Assembly: GCF_029946505.1 (NCBI RefSeq)
Contig: NZ_JARZHG010000024.1
Location: forward strand, 112,438 to 176,437
Direction: 5' to 3'
Source: Polyangium sp. y55x31
GTDB taxonomy: Bacteria; Myxococcota_A; Polyangia; Polyangiales; Polyangiaceae
DNA: 64,000 nt
The position numbers were made by a program, and so were the translations under genes. This document shows, piece after piece, positions 40,688-48,670 of this stretch (the stretch's first letter is position 1; each line of letters begins with the position of its first letter). Under the pieces are notes generated by a model. That model ran no database searches, had not been told where the DNA came from, and saw only the letters and a program-made list of their open reading frames with translations.

Positions 40688-42162
40688 GGCGTCCCCACGG
40701 CAAGTCCGAGGTTTTGCCCGAGCTTCTGGAGCAGGGCGATTTCCCGCTTCAGGTTCTCGTCCGGCAGGGCCGCGTCCGCGCTCGTGAGCCGCGCGATCGC
40801 CCCTTCGAGCCGCGTGGTCGCGTCCTCGGCGTCGAGGCTGCTGGCGTAGTAATCGCCGCAGAGACGCTTCAGCACGAGGTATTCGTTCGTCACGGCGAGC
40901 GTCCGCGCGATGTGCGGGGTCGGGAGGAGCGCGTCCGTCGGCCCCGGCAGCGTCTGGAAGGGCAGGCGCACCGGGAGCGTGTCCTTTTCGAGGACGCCCT
41001 CGGGCGTCTGGTACGCGATCGTCACCGAGCCCGCCTCGATCGCCTCGCCGGAGACGAGCGGCTCGAGGTTCGCCCCATCCAGCCGGAGCACGATCCCACC
41101 TTTGCGTTTGCTCAGGAACACCGTGCTGACGCTGAAAAGCTCGCCGCTGCCGTGCTCGCCGATCTGCGGCACGCCGTACACGGCGGAGACCTCCGTCCCC
41201 TCGGCCGCCGCCATGGACACCTCGAGGTCGTACGCAATGGGCGTCACCAGGAAATCGAGCTCCTCCTCGAAGATCGGCTTCACGTCCTCGGCGCCCACGA
41301 ATCGATAATTTCCGCCGCGCAGGTGGGCGATCTGGTCGACGAACGAGGCGTCGAAGTTCGAGCCGAAGCCGAAGAACGTGAAACCGATGTCGATGGCCGA
41401 GGCCGCGTTGACCATGGCCTGGAAGCTCGAGGCGTCGGTCGCGCCGACGTTCGGCATCGCGTCGGTGAACACCATCAGCCGCGAAAGTGTGTCGCTGCGC
41501 ACGTGCTCGTCGATCACGGCATAGCCGAGTTTCATGCCCTCTTCCATCGACGTCGAGCCGCCGGTCTCGATCTCGTCGATCGCCTCGTGCAAGGATTCCT
41601 TGTCGGAGACGGGCGTCGATTCCAGGATCGTGTTCGCGTCCGAGGCAAACTCCACGATGGCCACGCGATCGTCGGGACGGAGGTGGTCGACGAGCGCGTG
41701 CAGCGCATCTTGCACGTGCGAGAGGTTTCCCTCCATCGAGCCGCTCGTGTCGATGACGATGCCGAGGTTCAAGGGCTTGCGGACGAATTCGTCCTCGCGG
41801 ATGTTCGATTGCATGCCGAGCTGGACGAAGATGTCGCGCGCGTCGTCGTCGAGGCCGACGTCGAGCCCCGCCGCCGTATCGATGCAGAGGGGTTTTGCGC
41901 AAGGCGCGGGGGCCGCGAGGGCGAGGTCGTGCTCGGAATAGAGGCCCTCCGGGGTGAAATCGTCGAGCGTGGGGACGCCGCCGGATTCGATGATGCTGCG
42001 CGCGAGCCCGATGTCCTGGGCGCCGCCGGGCGTGGCCCCGAGGAAATCGCCCCCGGCGGCATACCCGCCGCCACACCCCACGGGCGCGGCAAGGGTGAGC
42101 ACGAAGGCGAGGGAACGAAGCGAACGAGGGATCTTTCCCGTGAGCGGGGTTCGTCGATGCAT
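40684..42162 (-). CDS. VWA-domain lipoprotein
   Basis: 492 residues from ATG 42162. The signal peptide ends in lipobox APVGC30. A von Willebrand factor A domain begins near residue 133: GIVIDTSGSMEG supplies the metal-binding MIDAS D-x-S-x-S, with later MIDAS elements TGGSTSMEEG and VFTDAMPN. It resembles the YfbK/inter-alpha-trypsin-inhibitor group of bacterial VWA proteins. Beyond residue ~320 is a beta-rich region and a helical tail. Likely binds another surface protein through a bound metal. First gene of a two-gene unit with the small Cys-rich lipoprotein. Confidence 0.88.
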   Translation of the reverse strand: MHRRTPLTGKIPRSLRSLAFVLTLAAPVGCGGGYAAGGDFLGATPGGAQDIGLARSIIESGGVPTLDDFTPEGLYSEHDLALAAPAPCAKPLCIDTAAGLDVGLDDDARDIFVQLGMQSNIREDEFVRKPLNLGIVIDTSGSMEGNLSHVQDALHALVDHLRPDDRVAIVEFASDANTILESTPVSDKESLHEAIDEIETGGSTSMEEGMKLGYAVIDEHVRSDTLSRLMVFTDAMPNVGATDASSFQAMVNAASAIDIGFTFFGFGSNFDASFVDQIAHLRGGNYRFVGAEDVKPIFEEELDFLVTPIAYDLEVSMAAAEGTEVSAVYGVPQIGEHGSGELFSVSTVFLSKRKGGIVLRLDGANLEPLVSGEAIEAGSVTIAYQTPEGVLEKDTLPVRLPFQTLPGPTDALLPTPHIARTLAVTNEYLVLKRLCGDYYASSLDAEDATTRLEGAIARLTSADAALPDENLKREIALLQKLGQNLGLAVGTP

Positions 42163-42326
42163 GTCGATTCCAATCCAAGGCAAGGGTTTTCCCGACGCAG
42201 GGGCATTCCAACCGGCGTCGGGTCTCGTGATGGAATCCTGCGCGTAAGGCGGTGTCAAGGTGCACGGCACGCCGCCGATTGGGCAAGGTGGGCCATCTCG
42301 GTTACCATGGGGCCTCGGAGGTCTTC

Positions 42327-43619
42327 ATGGTATCCTTGCCTTCTCGTCTTGGTCCCACGCTTTGCGCGCTCGGCGCGGCCGCCGTCCTCATGGCCCCCGG
42401 CGAGGCGCGCGCCGACGATGACATCCACTGGTTCTCGCCCGGGCTCATGCTCTCGCTGAGCTTCGGCGACAAGATCAACTTCGGTCTCGGCCTCGACGCC
42501 CGGTATTCGCTCGTCTTCCTCGGAGATACCAGCTGCTTCGCCGGCCCCCGCGCCGGCATCGGCGCATTCGCGCAGGCGTCCTGGCTGAACTTCTCGGCCG
42601 CGGGCCGGTTCGCGGCGGGCCTTCATGGCGGCGTGGATCTCCGGCGGACTCCGATCGGCGCGAATGCCGAGGTCGGCTGGACCTATCGCACGGCGCTCGC
42701 GGGAGAGCACCCGGGCGGCCACGGGATCCACGTGGGCCTCGGAGCCATCGGCGCCGAGATCGTCGACCTGGCCTTCCGCGGCACGATTCCCATGCCAGGC
42801 GACGAGAGGAAGCCGGAATTCACGGTCGCCTTGGGCGCCCATTTTCCGCCCATGTACGGGGAACCGGGCGTGTGCGTCATCGGGCGGCCTTTGCGCGTGA
42901 ACGGCCGATACGTCTTGCCAGGCGTCGCCGGAAAACCGCGTCGCGGGAGCGCGCGCCGGGCGAGGATCGACGAGACCACGCGGGGCGCGCTCGCGCGGGC
43001 CTTTCAGGACGACGCGCGCGGGGAATGCGCGTCGATTCCGGCATTTCTCGCCCTGGCGCGGGATCTCGCGGCGGTGGGCGCGCCGCGGGACCTCGTCGAT
43101 CGGGCGCTCGCCGCGGCGGCCGACGAGGTGCGGCACACGGAGTCATGCGCATCGATTGCAGGGGATTTCGCGTCGATGACGCTCGTGCCCGAGCGTTTGC
43201 CGTCGCCGCGGCCGTCGGGGCTCGATCGAGGGCGGGAGCTCGCGCGCTTGTGCGTCGAGTCCTGGGAAGACGGCTGCCTCGGCGAGGGCGCCGCGGCGGA
43301 GCGGGCGCGAAGGCAGGCGAGGGGAGCGAAAGAGCCGGGCATCGGCGCGGCGCTCGGGGCGATTGCGGAGGACGAGGCGCGGCACGCGGAGCTCGGGTGG
43401 CGGATCGTGGCGTGGTGCCTGTCGGAGGGCGGGAGACCGGTGCGGGAGGCGCTGGGCGAGGCCGTGGCGGCGTCGCCGGAGGGGCCGGCGCGGGAGGAGG
43501 TGCCGGAGGCGGAGCCTTCGGCCTGGCGCGCCCATGGAAGGATCGGGCAGCACGATATCGACGCGGCGTGGGAGAAGAACCTGCGTTTGGCACGGAAGAC
43601 CGCGGACGGGCTGCTGTGA
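42327..43619 (+). CDS. Secreted protein: beta-rich N-domain fused to a ferritin-like domain
   Basis: 430 residues. GGAGG lies 5 nt before ATG 42327; the signal peptide ends around ARADDD. The first ~200 residues are Gly- and aromatic-rich strands (LMLSLSFGDKINFGLGLDARYS) suggestive of a small outer-membrane barrel. Residues ~220-430 are helical with ferritin-like E-x-x-H pairs: DEVRHTESC and EDEARHAELGWR. The second half is a paralogue of the gene at 43746. The ligands suggest a di-iron site, though oxidase or binding function is not shown. Confidence 0.75.
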   Translation: MVSLPSRLGPTLCALGAAAVLMAPGEARADDDIHWFSPGLMLSLSFGDKINFGLGLDARYSLVFLGDTSCFAGPRAGIGAFAQASWLNFSAAGRFAAGLHGGVDLRRTPIGANAEVGWTYRTALAGEHPGGHGIHVGLGAIGAEIVDLAFRGTIPMPGDERKPEFTVALGAHFPPMYGEPGVCVIGRPLRVNGRYVLPGVAGKPRRGSARRARIDETTRGALARAFQDDARGECASIPAFLALARDLAAVGAPRDLVDRALAAAADEVRHTESCASIAGDFASMTLVPERLPSPRPSGLDRGRELARLCVESWEDGCLGEGAAAERARRQARGAKEPGIGAALGAIAEDEARHAELGWRIVAWCLSEGGRPVREALGEAVAASPEGPAREEVPEAEPSAWRAHGRIGQHDIDAAWEKNLRLARKTADGLL

Positions 43620-43745
43620 GCCTTTCCGTGACGTGATTGTCAGGGGGCCGCGAGCGGCGGCGCCTCGAATTCGGGCCTCCGTGCGGAGGGCACGCGCCGT
43701 GCATTCGGCCCCGGCACCACCGGGAAACCCCCCACGGAGGCCTCG

Positions 43746-44918
43746 ATGAATCCTGCGCACGTATTCCGCCGCTCGCTCGCCCATCGTCTTTTCGCCCTGC
43801 TCGCGCTCCCGGCCGTGGGCGGATGCTTCGTCGGCACGAGTTGTCCCGACAATGACGAGCCCATCGCCGGCGAGCGATGCTTCACCTGGCCGCCGGAAGA
43901 CGCAGGCGCCGGCGGCGCCGGCGGCGGGAGCGTCGATCCGCTCGTGTGCCCCTCGCGAGAGGAAGCGACGACGCGGCTCAATGACCAGTTCTTCGCATCT
44001 CACACGGTCAAAAGCGACGGGACGCTGAAGAACGGTGAATGTTGCTATGCCACCGAGTTCATTCCCTATTGCGAGGGGCGGCCGTACCTCGTCGACGAAG
44101 TGGCCCGCACGGCGCCCGCGATCCGCAGCCGCGGGGATGGCGGCTGGGGCGCCGAGACCTCGAGCGGCCCCGATGTGGCGGGAATCGAGCCCGACCTCCG
44201 CGCGGCACTCGCAGCAGAATGGACGCGCGACGCGCTCTTCGAGCACGCGTCCGTGGCATCCTTCGGGCGTTTCGCAATGGAGCTTCTCGCCGTGGGCGCG
44301 CCGGCCGAGCTCGTGGAAGAGGCGCACCGGGCGGCGCTCGATGAAGTGCGGCACGCGCGTCTCTGCTTTGCCCTGGCGAGCGCTTACGCAGGCGAGCCCG
44401 TCGCGCCAGGGGCATTCCCCTTCGGCGGAGCAGCGGAGGTCGTGGCAGACCTCGCGTCGATCGCAGCGCGCACCGCAAAAGAAGGATGCATCGGCGAGAC
44501 GATCGCAGCCGTGATCGCGGCAGAGCAATGCGCGAGGGCCGAGGATCCCGCGGTCGCCGAGGTGCTCGCCGGGATCGCAGCCGACGAGGCGCAACACGCG
44601 GAGCTGGCCTGGCGCACCGTGGCGTGGGCAATCCGCGTGGGCGGCGAGCGCGTGCGGGCAGCGGTGGAGGAGGTCTTCGCGGGGCTCGGGCAGGGCGCCG
44701 TGGTGGACGCAGGCAGCGCCGCGGATCCGCGGCTCGCAGCGCACGGGCGCCTCGCAGGGGCGGCGCTTGCCGAGGCGACGGCGCGGGCCATGACGGAGGT
44801 GGTGCGGCCTGCGGCGGGGGTGTTGCTCGGGAGCGTGGCGCCGGGGTTTCACCCCGGACCCGAGCAGGGGCTGTCCGCCCCTGCACCCGGACCAGCGCAA
44901 GCGCTGGACTCGTGGTAG
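43746..44918 (+). CDS. Ferritin-like lipoprotein with repeat-derived C-terminal tail
   Basis: 390 residues. Lipobox AVGGC27 after the signal peptide; a Cys/Gly-rich segment, then a four-helix ferritin-like domain with EHASVASFGRF, DEVRHARLC, EGCIGETIAA and DEAQHAELAWR, the spacing of di-iron carboxylate proteins. GGAGG is 6 nt before ATG 43746. The last ~25 residues (SVAPGFHPGPEQGLSAPAPG and on) are translated from palindromic repeat D. The TAG stop itself lies in the inverted repeat of the inserted mobile element; without the insertion the frame would end one codon earlier at TGA. Confidence 0.82.
   Translation: MNPAHVFRRSLAHRLFALLALPAVGGCFVGTSCPDNDEPIAGERCFTWPPEDAGAGGAGGGSVDPLVCPSREEATTRLNDQFFASHTVKSDGTLKNGECCYATEFIPYCEGRPYLVDEVARTAPAIRSRGDGGWGAETSSGPDVAGIEPDLRAALAAEWTRDALFEHASVASFGRFAMELLAVGAPAELVEEAHRAALDEVRHARLCFALASAYAGEPVAPGAFPFGGAAEVVADLASIAARTAKEGCIGETIAAVIAAEQCARAEDPAVAEVLAGIAADEAQHAELAWRTVAWAIRVGGERVRAAVEEVFAGLGQGAVVDAGSAADPRLAAHGRLAGAALAEATARAMTEVVRPAAGVLLGSVAPGFHPGPEQGLSAPAPGPAQALDSW
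44838..44913. repeat. Nested-palindrome repeat, copy D/E, left part (split by an insertion)
   Basis: CCGGGG-TTTCA-CCCCGG, AGGGGC-TGTCC-GCCCCT and CCAGCGC-AA-GCGCTGG, ending in GGACTCGT. Its continuation is at 48663, on the other side of the mobile element. Joined without one GGACTCGT, the two parts give a complete copy like copy F. Confidence 0.9.
44906..44913. repeat. Target-site duplication, left
   Basis: GGACTCGT, repeated exactly at 48663-48670 just outside the right inverted repeat. An 8-bp duplication fits IS1-family elements, which make 8-9 bp duplications. Confidence 0.88.
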
Positions 44919-45019
44919 TGGCCGGATCCGGCCAGGCGTCCCCAACTGGCCGGTTTTGAACCTCATCCCCACGCCCCACCCCGAGACACCCGATCGCGCT
45001 GTCCGATCCTCGCGATCGG

Positions 45020-45038
45020 TAGGACACGTAATGTCCTA
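45020..45038. promoter_or_regulatory. Palindromes in the transposase upstream region
   Basis: TAGGACA-CGTAA-TGTCCTA is a perfect inverted repeat; just before it CCGATC-CTCGC-GATCGG (45003-45019) is another. The gap 44926-45179 has no gene. They could be operators for the element's own HTH proteins or the transposase promoter region. Confidence 0.4.
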
Positions 45039-45179
45039 GTTCGTCGCGGAAAGGCCTCAAAACAAGGGCCGTTCGTGATAGTATGTGCTCATAAGTTGAG
45101 CCGCTTGGACAGGTAGACCGCAGCAACGCGCGAGGGTGCGCGGGCGCGGTCCCACGCGAGCGGCGGGGACGAGGGCACC

Positions 45180-46286
45180 ATGGCGAACGTGCTCCCGGAC
45201 GAGAAGCGCTTGCGCGTGCTCGCGGCGCTCGTCGACGGCAACAGCGAGCGCGCGGTCGAGCGGATGACGGGGATCAACCGAGAGACGGTCGGTCGCCTCG
45301 CGCTCGCCTTCGGACAGGGCGCGACGAACCTGCACAACCGCCTCGTGCGTGACCTCTCGTGCTCGCTCGTGCAGGTAGACGAAATCTGGTCGTTCGTCGG
45401 GAAGAAGCAGGCGCGCGTGACCGCGGAGGACGCGCCCGGCGTCGGCGAGGCGTACACGTTCGTCGCGCTCGACACGTCGAGCCGCCTCGCGATCTCGTGG
45501 CACGTCGGGCGCCGCGACGAGGACAGCGCTCGCACCTTCATGGCCGACGTGCGCGCCCGGCTCGTGGTGATGCCGGCGATGACCTCGGACGGCTTCGCCC
45601 CGTACATCGCCGCCGTGGGCGCGAGCTTCGGGCCCGGCGTCGACTACGCGCAGACGGTCAAGAACTACACGAAGCGTGGGCGCCGCGAGGGGCCGGCGGA
45701 TCATCGGTACGAGCCGCCCCGTGATCCCTTCATTACGAAGAAGCCCGTCTTCGGCGCACCGAACCTCGATCGCGCGAGCACGGCGTACATCGAGCGACAG
45801 AACTGCACGATGCGGCACTTCATCGGCCGCATGCGTCGGCTCTGCCTCGCGTTCTCAAAGAAGCTTGCGAACCATCGCGCGGCGATCGCGTTGGCCTACG
45901 TCCACTACAACTTCTGCCACGTGGTCTCGTCGCTGCGCGTCACGCCTGCAATGGCCGCGGGGATCACGGATCACGTGTGGGATCTCCCCGAGCTGCTGGA
46001 CGCTCTGCTCGCGGCGGCGCCGTGCGCGCCTCCGGAGAAGCAACTACTCGCGCCGCGCGTGCCAGAGACGACGGCGCGCGAGCTTCCGAACGGGCGCGGG
46101 TTCCTCCGCGTGGTCGACGGTGGGAAGGCCAAGCCGAGCGACGCACCGCGGGCACCTACACCGCCCGCCGCGCCCCCAGCGAGGGTCGCGACGGGGGAGC
46201 CTCCGCGCGAGGAGCTACCGCCACGTGGAACGCAGTTGGAATTCGATTGGCGCCCGAAGCCGCGGCAAATGGACTTGTTCGACTAG
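45180..46286 (+). CDS. IS1-like DDE transposase
   Basis: 368 residues in one frame. The N-terminus (DEKRLRVLAALVDGNSERAVERMTGINRETVGRL) reads as an HTH like InsA; I show it here in words only as a long run. The catalytic triad fits D67 (QVDEIWSFVGKK), D137 (TSDGFAPY) and E205 (AYIERQNCTMR), with LCLAFSKK close behind as in InsB. The last ~80 residues are a Pro/Arg-rich extension. IS1 proper uses a frameshift between insA and insB; here one continuous frame does both. GAGGG lies before ATG 45180. It should mobilise the whole 3.75-kb unit. Confidence 0.88.
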   Translation: MANVLPDEKRLRVLAALVDGNSERAVERMTGINRETVGRLALAFGQGATNLHNRLVRDLSCSLVQVDEIWSFVGKKQARVTAEDAPGVGEAYTFVALDTSSRLAISWHVGRRDEDSARTFMADVRARLVVMPAMTSDGFAPYIAAVGASFGPGVDYAQTVKNYTKRGRREGPADHRYEPPRDPFITKKPVFGAPNLDRASTAYIERQNCTMRHFIGRMRRLCLAFSKKLANHRAAIALAYVHYNFCHVVSSLRVTPAMAAGITDHVWDLPELLDALLAAAPCAPPEKQLLAPRVPETTARELPNGRGFLRVVDGGKAKPSDAPRAPTPPAAPPARVATGEPPREELPPRGTQLEFDWRPKPRQMDLFD

Positions 46287-46678
46287 CCAGCGTGACAGGT
46301 TAGTGTGTCACGCTTCGAACGAAGCCGGCATACAGGATTTATGTGACGAGCGGGCGAGCGTGCGCTATGGAGCTGTACGCGTTCGTCTCGGACTGGTCCG
46401 GACAGGCGCGGTCACCACGCCCAAGCAAAAGGACGCGGCGAGCACGATGGGGCATCGTGCCCTGGGCAAGTTGACCTAGATATACGTACACGAATCAAAA
46501 CGTCAAGACGAACCTTTAGCTACGCCTAAAAAGCGTAGGGCGAGTAACGAAGACGTTACCGCCTCCGCGACTCGCCCTTATCCGTTTGGGTTGCCGGATA
46601 TGTGGCGAATAGCACGACGTGGTGCTTCGTCAAGGGGGTTGGTGTGTTCTTCGCCTCGCTCGCCGAGGAGAAGATCCG
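46287..46678. other. Gene-free part of the mobile element with several palindromes
   Basis: Holds CGTGACA-N8-TGTCACG (46291-46312) then GCTTCG-AA-CGAAGC (46312-46325) after the transposase stop. Further on are CTACGC/GCGTAG (46520-46538) and GGGCGAGT/ACTCGCCC (46538-46577), the latter enclosing GTAACG-AAGA-CGTTAC. Lower GC than the flanks. The TGTCACG half-sites recur in the palindrome at 48504. No convincing ORF until 46679. Confidence 0.5.
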
Positions 46679-46942
46679 TTGGCAGGCAAAGATAAGGCCC
46701 GTTCGTCGGGCTTCGCGTTTCGCTGGTCTTACCGCCACCCCCGCACGGGGCAGACCGTATATCCGAGGCACGGGCGACCCTTCCCGATCCCGATCGGCCA
46801 GAGGCGTCGCCGGTACCATCCCCCGCCACCGGAGCAACTCGCTCTGTTCCCGGTGGAGGTGCTGTTCCCGCCGAAGGCAACCCGCCCGCCGCGTGCCCCC
46901 ACGAAGGTGCGCACGGCGCCGACAGCGCGAGGACGGCGGTAG
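46679..46942 (+). CDS. Small hypothetical protein of the mobile element
   Basis: 87 residues from TTG 46679 (GGAG 8 nt upstream); a GTG or longer start from 46619 is possible. Arg/Pro-rich with WSYRHPRTGQTVYPRHGRPF and PEQLALFPVEVLF. I do not recognise it. A perfect intrinsic terminator starts 16 nt after the stop, which supports real transcription through it. Uncertain. Confidence 0.4.
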   Translation: MAGKDKARSSGFAFRWSYRHPRTGQTVYPRHGRPFPIPIGQRRRRYHPPPPEQLALFPVEVLFPPKATRPPRAPTKVRTAPTARGRR

Positions 46943-46958
46943 GGACTGGTAGAGGGGA

Positions 46959-46998
46959 GCAACGGGCGCCGCGAGCTTCGGCTCGCGGCGCCCGTTGC
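46959..46998. terminator. Intrinsic terminator with UUCG loop
   Basis: A perfect 18-bp stem (GCAACGGGCGCCGCGAGC and its complement) closes a TTCG tetraloop and is followed by CTTTT. It serves the plus-strand ORF ending at 46942 and is 4 nt from the stop of the convergent sigma-factor gene. Confidence 0.92.
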
Positions 46999-47002
46999 CT
47001 TT

Positions 47003-47584
47003 TCAGCGCGTCCGTTTTCGGGACCAGCGGGGCCGCCCGTATCTCGCGGCGAGCTGCCGTCGGGCGGTCGCGGTCGCGTTGTAGACCGTGTGCAGATCGA
47101 TCCCGAGCTGCGCGGCGATGTCCTCCGCGCTCTCCCCCTGCACGACGAGCAGAAGGACCCGCATCGGCCGAGCCTTCGATCGAACAAGGGTGCGCAGGAT
47201 GCGCCGGGCTTCCGCGATGTCCTCCGGACGCGCGGAGGGATCGGGAAGATCGTGCTCTTCGTCGATCGGGTCGTGACGGGCGTCCCTCCGGCGCAGCCCG
47301 GCGGCGTGGTTGCCGGCCACGCGCCACGCGATGGTGACGAGCAGCGAGCGGATCACAACGTCGGGCGGATCGGTGTACGTGCCGCGGACACGCCCCTCGT
47401 CCACCATGCGCCAGAGCACGAACAGCGAGTCTTGCATCACCTCGTCGACGTCGGCCTCGCCGAGCACTGGCCATTTCGCGTGGAGGTAAGAGCGAGCGAA
47501 CCCGCGGTAGGCGTCGAGGTCGCGCGGCGTGGCCTCGACGATCGGCTCGCCAGGACGATCGGGATCGTGGCGATACCGGATCAC
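47003..47584 (-). CDS. ECF-like RNA polymerase sigma factor
   Basis: 193 residues from GTG 47584, with GGAGG 6 nt upstream. Region 2 is in AYRGFARSYLHAK ... DEVMQDSLFVLWRM, and region 4 is the HTH ESAEDIAAQLGIDLHTVYN ... ATARRQLAARYGR. A two-domain sigma factor with a short acidic linker (DEEHDLPDPSA) fits the ECF class. It overlaps the HTH gene before it by 4 nt (GTGA). No anti-sigma factor is recognised. Last gene of the four-gene cargo operon; its targets are unknown and could include the element's own genes. Confidence 0.85.
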   Translation of the reverse strand: MIRYRHDPDRPGEPIVEATPRDLDAYRGFARSYLHAKWPVLGEADVDEVMQDSLFVLWRMVDEGRVRGTYTDPPDVVIRSLLVTIAWRVAGNHAAGLRRRDARHDPIDEEHDLPDPSARPEDIAEARRILRTLVRSKARPMRVLLLVVQGESAEDIAAQLGIDLHTVYNATATARRQLAARYGRPRWSRKRTR

Positions 47585-47850
47585 AGCGCACCTCCGGAGA
47601 TCCCGAGCAGGGTGGCCAGATCCATCCCGGCAACGTGCGCGACGCGGGAAGCGAAGTGGACCGACGGGCGGATCGCCCCGTCGCGCACCGCACGCACGTA
47701 CTTTCGCGCGTAACCCAGCGCTTTCGCGCAGCCGCGAACGCTGGTCCCCTTGGCGAATCGATCGAGCCTCGCGCGGACGCGGGCGGCCTGCTCGTCTGTG
47801 AGCACCGCGGGGATGCTCGGCGGCTCGCGGTCCTGGTCGTGCTCGCTCAT
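47581..47850 (-). CDS. Small HTH-like regulator 3 (mobile element)
   Basis: 89 residues. The segment TSVRGCAKALGYARKYVRAVRDG followed by RVAHVAGMDLATLLG follows the Cro/C1 (XRE) pattern: a helix-turn-helix, then the hydrophobic helix that ends in LL-G. Starts at ATG 47850, overlapping the upstream gene by 4 nt, and ends overlapping the sigma factor by 4 nt. Too short for a sensor domain. Likely DNA-binding; the target is unknown. Confidence 0.7.
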   Translation of the reverse strand: MSEHDQDREPPSIPAVLTDEQAARVRARLDRFAKGTSVRGCAKALGYARKYVRAVRDGAIRPSVHFASRVAHVAGMDLATLLGISGGAL

Positions 47851-48170
47851 GACGCACCGCCTTTCCGGCGCGGCGACGCGACCAGCACGAGGGACGGCGC
47901 CTTCTTCGGCGGGGCCTTCCCGGCGAGGGCATCGTCGAGCGAGAGCCCAACGGCGCGCGCGATGCTCCGCGCGAGCGCCATGTTGCCCGGCTCGGTGCCG
48001 TCCAGGAACGCGAGCACGACCGAGCGCCGGTGGCTCACGGCGTGCGCCACGGCGATCCAGGTCCCGTGCTCCCGGAAGAGGTGGCGGAGCAAGGCGCGGA
48101 GGTTCGCCCGCTGGATCTCGATGAGGTCTGAGCCGCGGAGCGGGCGGACGCGGTACTTCGATCCGGTCAT
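47847..48170 (-). CDS. Small HTH-like regulator 2 (mobile element)
   Basis: 107 residues from ATG 48170. LRHLFREHGTWIAVAHAVSHRRSVVLAFLDG then ARSIARAVGLSLDDALAG (written in two parts here) gives the same helix-turn-helix and closing 'ARAVGLSLDD' pattern as its neighbours. A basic tail (SPRRKGGAS) could add DNA contact. Start overlaps the stop of regulator 1 by one nt (TGATG). Confidence 0.68.
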   Translation of the reverse strand: MTGSKYRVRPLRGSDLIEIQRANLRALLRHLFREHGTWIAVAHAVSHRRSVVLAFLDGTEPGNMALARSIARAVGLSLDDALAGKAPPKKAPSLVLVASPRRKGGAS

Positions 48171-48508
48171 CACGCCGCCCCCTTCCGCCCGCACGTCGGG
48201 CAGGCGTCGGCGTCGCGGAGACCGGGCCGGAGCAGCTCGTCGACCGTGAGGCCGACTGCGCGAGCGACGCGGTACACGAGCGTCGGCGTCGCCCGGTTCG
48301 GTTGGCACGCGGCGCCGACGAGGGTCTCCGAGGCGTATCCGGTGACGGCCCCGAGGCAGGACCAGGAACCGAACGCTCGGCGCAGGTTCCGGAGCGCCGC
48401 GCGGATGCGGCTCTGCTCGGCGGGCGGGAAGTGGGCTTTACGGGTTCGCTTGGGTAGACGGATGCGTTCTTGCCCCTCGTGCGAGGGACGAATAAGGGTG
48501 AGCGTCAC
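48170..48508 (-). CDS. Small HTH-like regulator 1 (mobile element)
   Basis: 112 residues from GTG 48508 (GGAGG 8 nt upstream). RIRAALRNLRRAFGSWSCLG, then GYASETLVGAACQPNRATP and VYRVARAVGLTVDELLRPG form the XRE-like HTH and its final helix; a C-terminal CPTC may bind zinc with further ligands. First gene of the operon. A perfect 14-bp palindrome covers its start codon, suggesting self-repression. Confidence 0.7.
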   Translation of the reverse strand: MTLTLIRPSHEGQERIRLPKRTRKAHFPPAEQSRIRAALRNLRRAFGSWSCLGAVTGYASETLVGAACQPNRATPTLVYRVARAVGLTVDELLRPGLRDADACPTCGRKGAA

Positions 48509-48517
48509 GATCGTGAC
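48504..48517 (-). promoter_or_regulatory. Palindromic operator candidate over the start of the HTH operon
   Basis: GTCACGATCGTGAC is a perfect 14-bp palindrome that spans the GTG start at 48508 and abuts the ribosome-binding site. The half-site GTCACG/CGTGAC recurs in the inverted repeat at 46291-46312. A small HTH protein from this operon is the natural candidate to bind it. Confidence 0.5.
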
Positions 48518-48662
48518 CTCCGTTCGAGAGGTTGCGGTCGAGAGGCTCCGGGGGTCGGCAAACCCTTCGGGGCCTCGCCTTCTTCAGGCAAGCCGCATCC
48601 TACGGCGCCGCGATCGTCATGCGATCGAACCCGGCCACAATCGCTCAAAACCGGCCACTACC

Positions 48663-48670
48663 GGACTCGT
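48663..48670. repeat. Target-site duplication, right
   Basis: GGACTCGT, matching 44906-44913, directly after the right inverted repeat at 48651-48662. Confidence 0.88.

Larger units (their letters stand above)
44914..48662. mobile_element. 3.75-kb IS1-like element carrying a sigma factor and three HTH genes
   Basis: The ends are perfect 12-bp inverted repeats, GGTAGTGGCCGG at 44914-44925 and CCGGCCACTACC at 48651-48662, flanked by the 8-bp direct repeat GGACTCGT. Sub-terminal copies of TGGCCGG (TGGCCGGTTTTGA at 44947; CCGGCCA at 48631) may be transposase-binding sites. Inside are an IS1-like DDE transposase on the plus strand, a small unknown ORF, and a minus-strand operon of three HTH-like proteins and a sigma factor. 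An IS1 is normally under 1.5 kb, so this fits a 'transporter IS' with passenger genes. It is inserted in a palindromic repeat. Confidence 0.88.

Noticed and set aside
46556..46837. Minus-strand 93-codon ORF in the mobile element
   Set aside because: It runs antisense to the plus ORF ending at the strong terminator and through hairpin DNA; no motifs.
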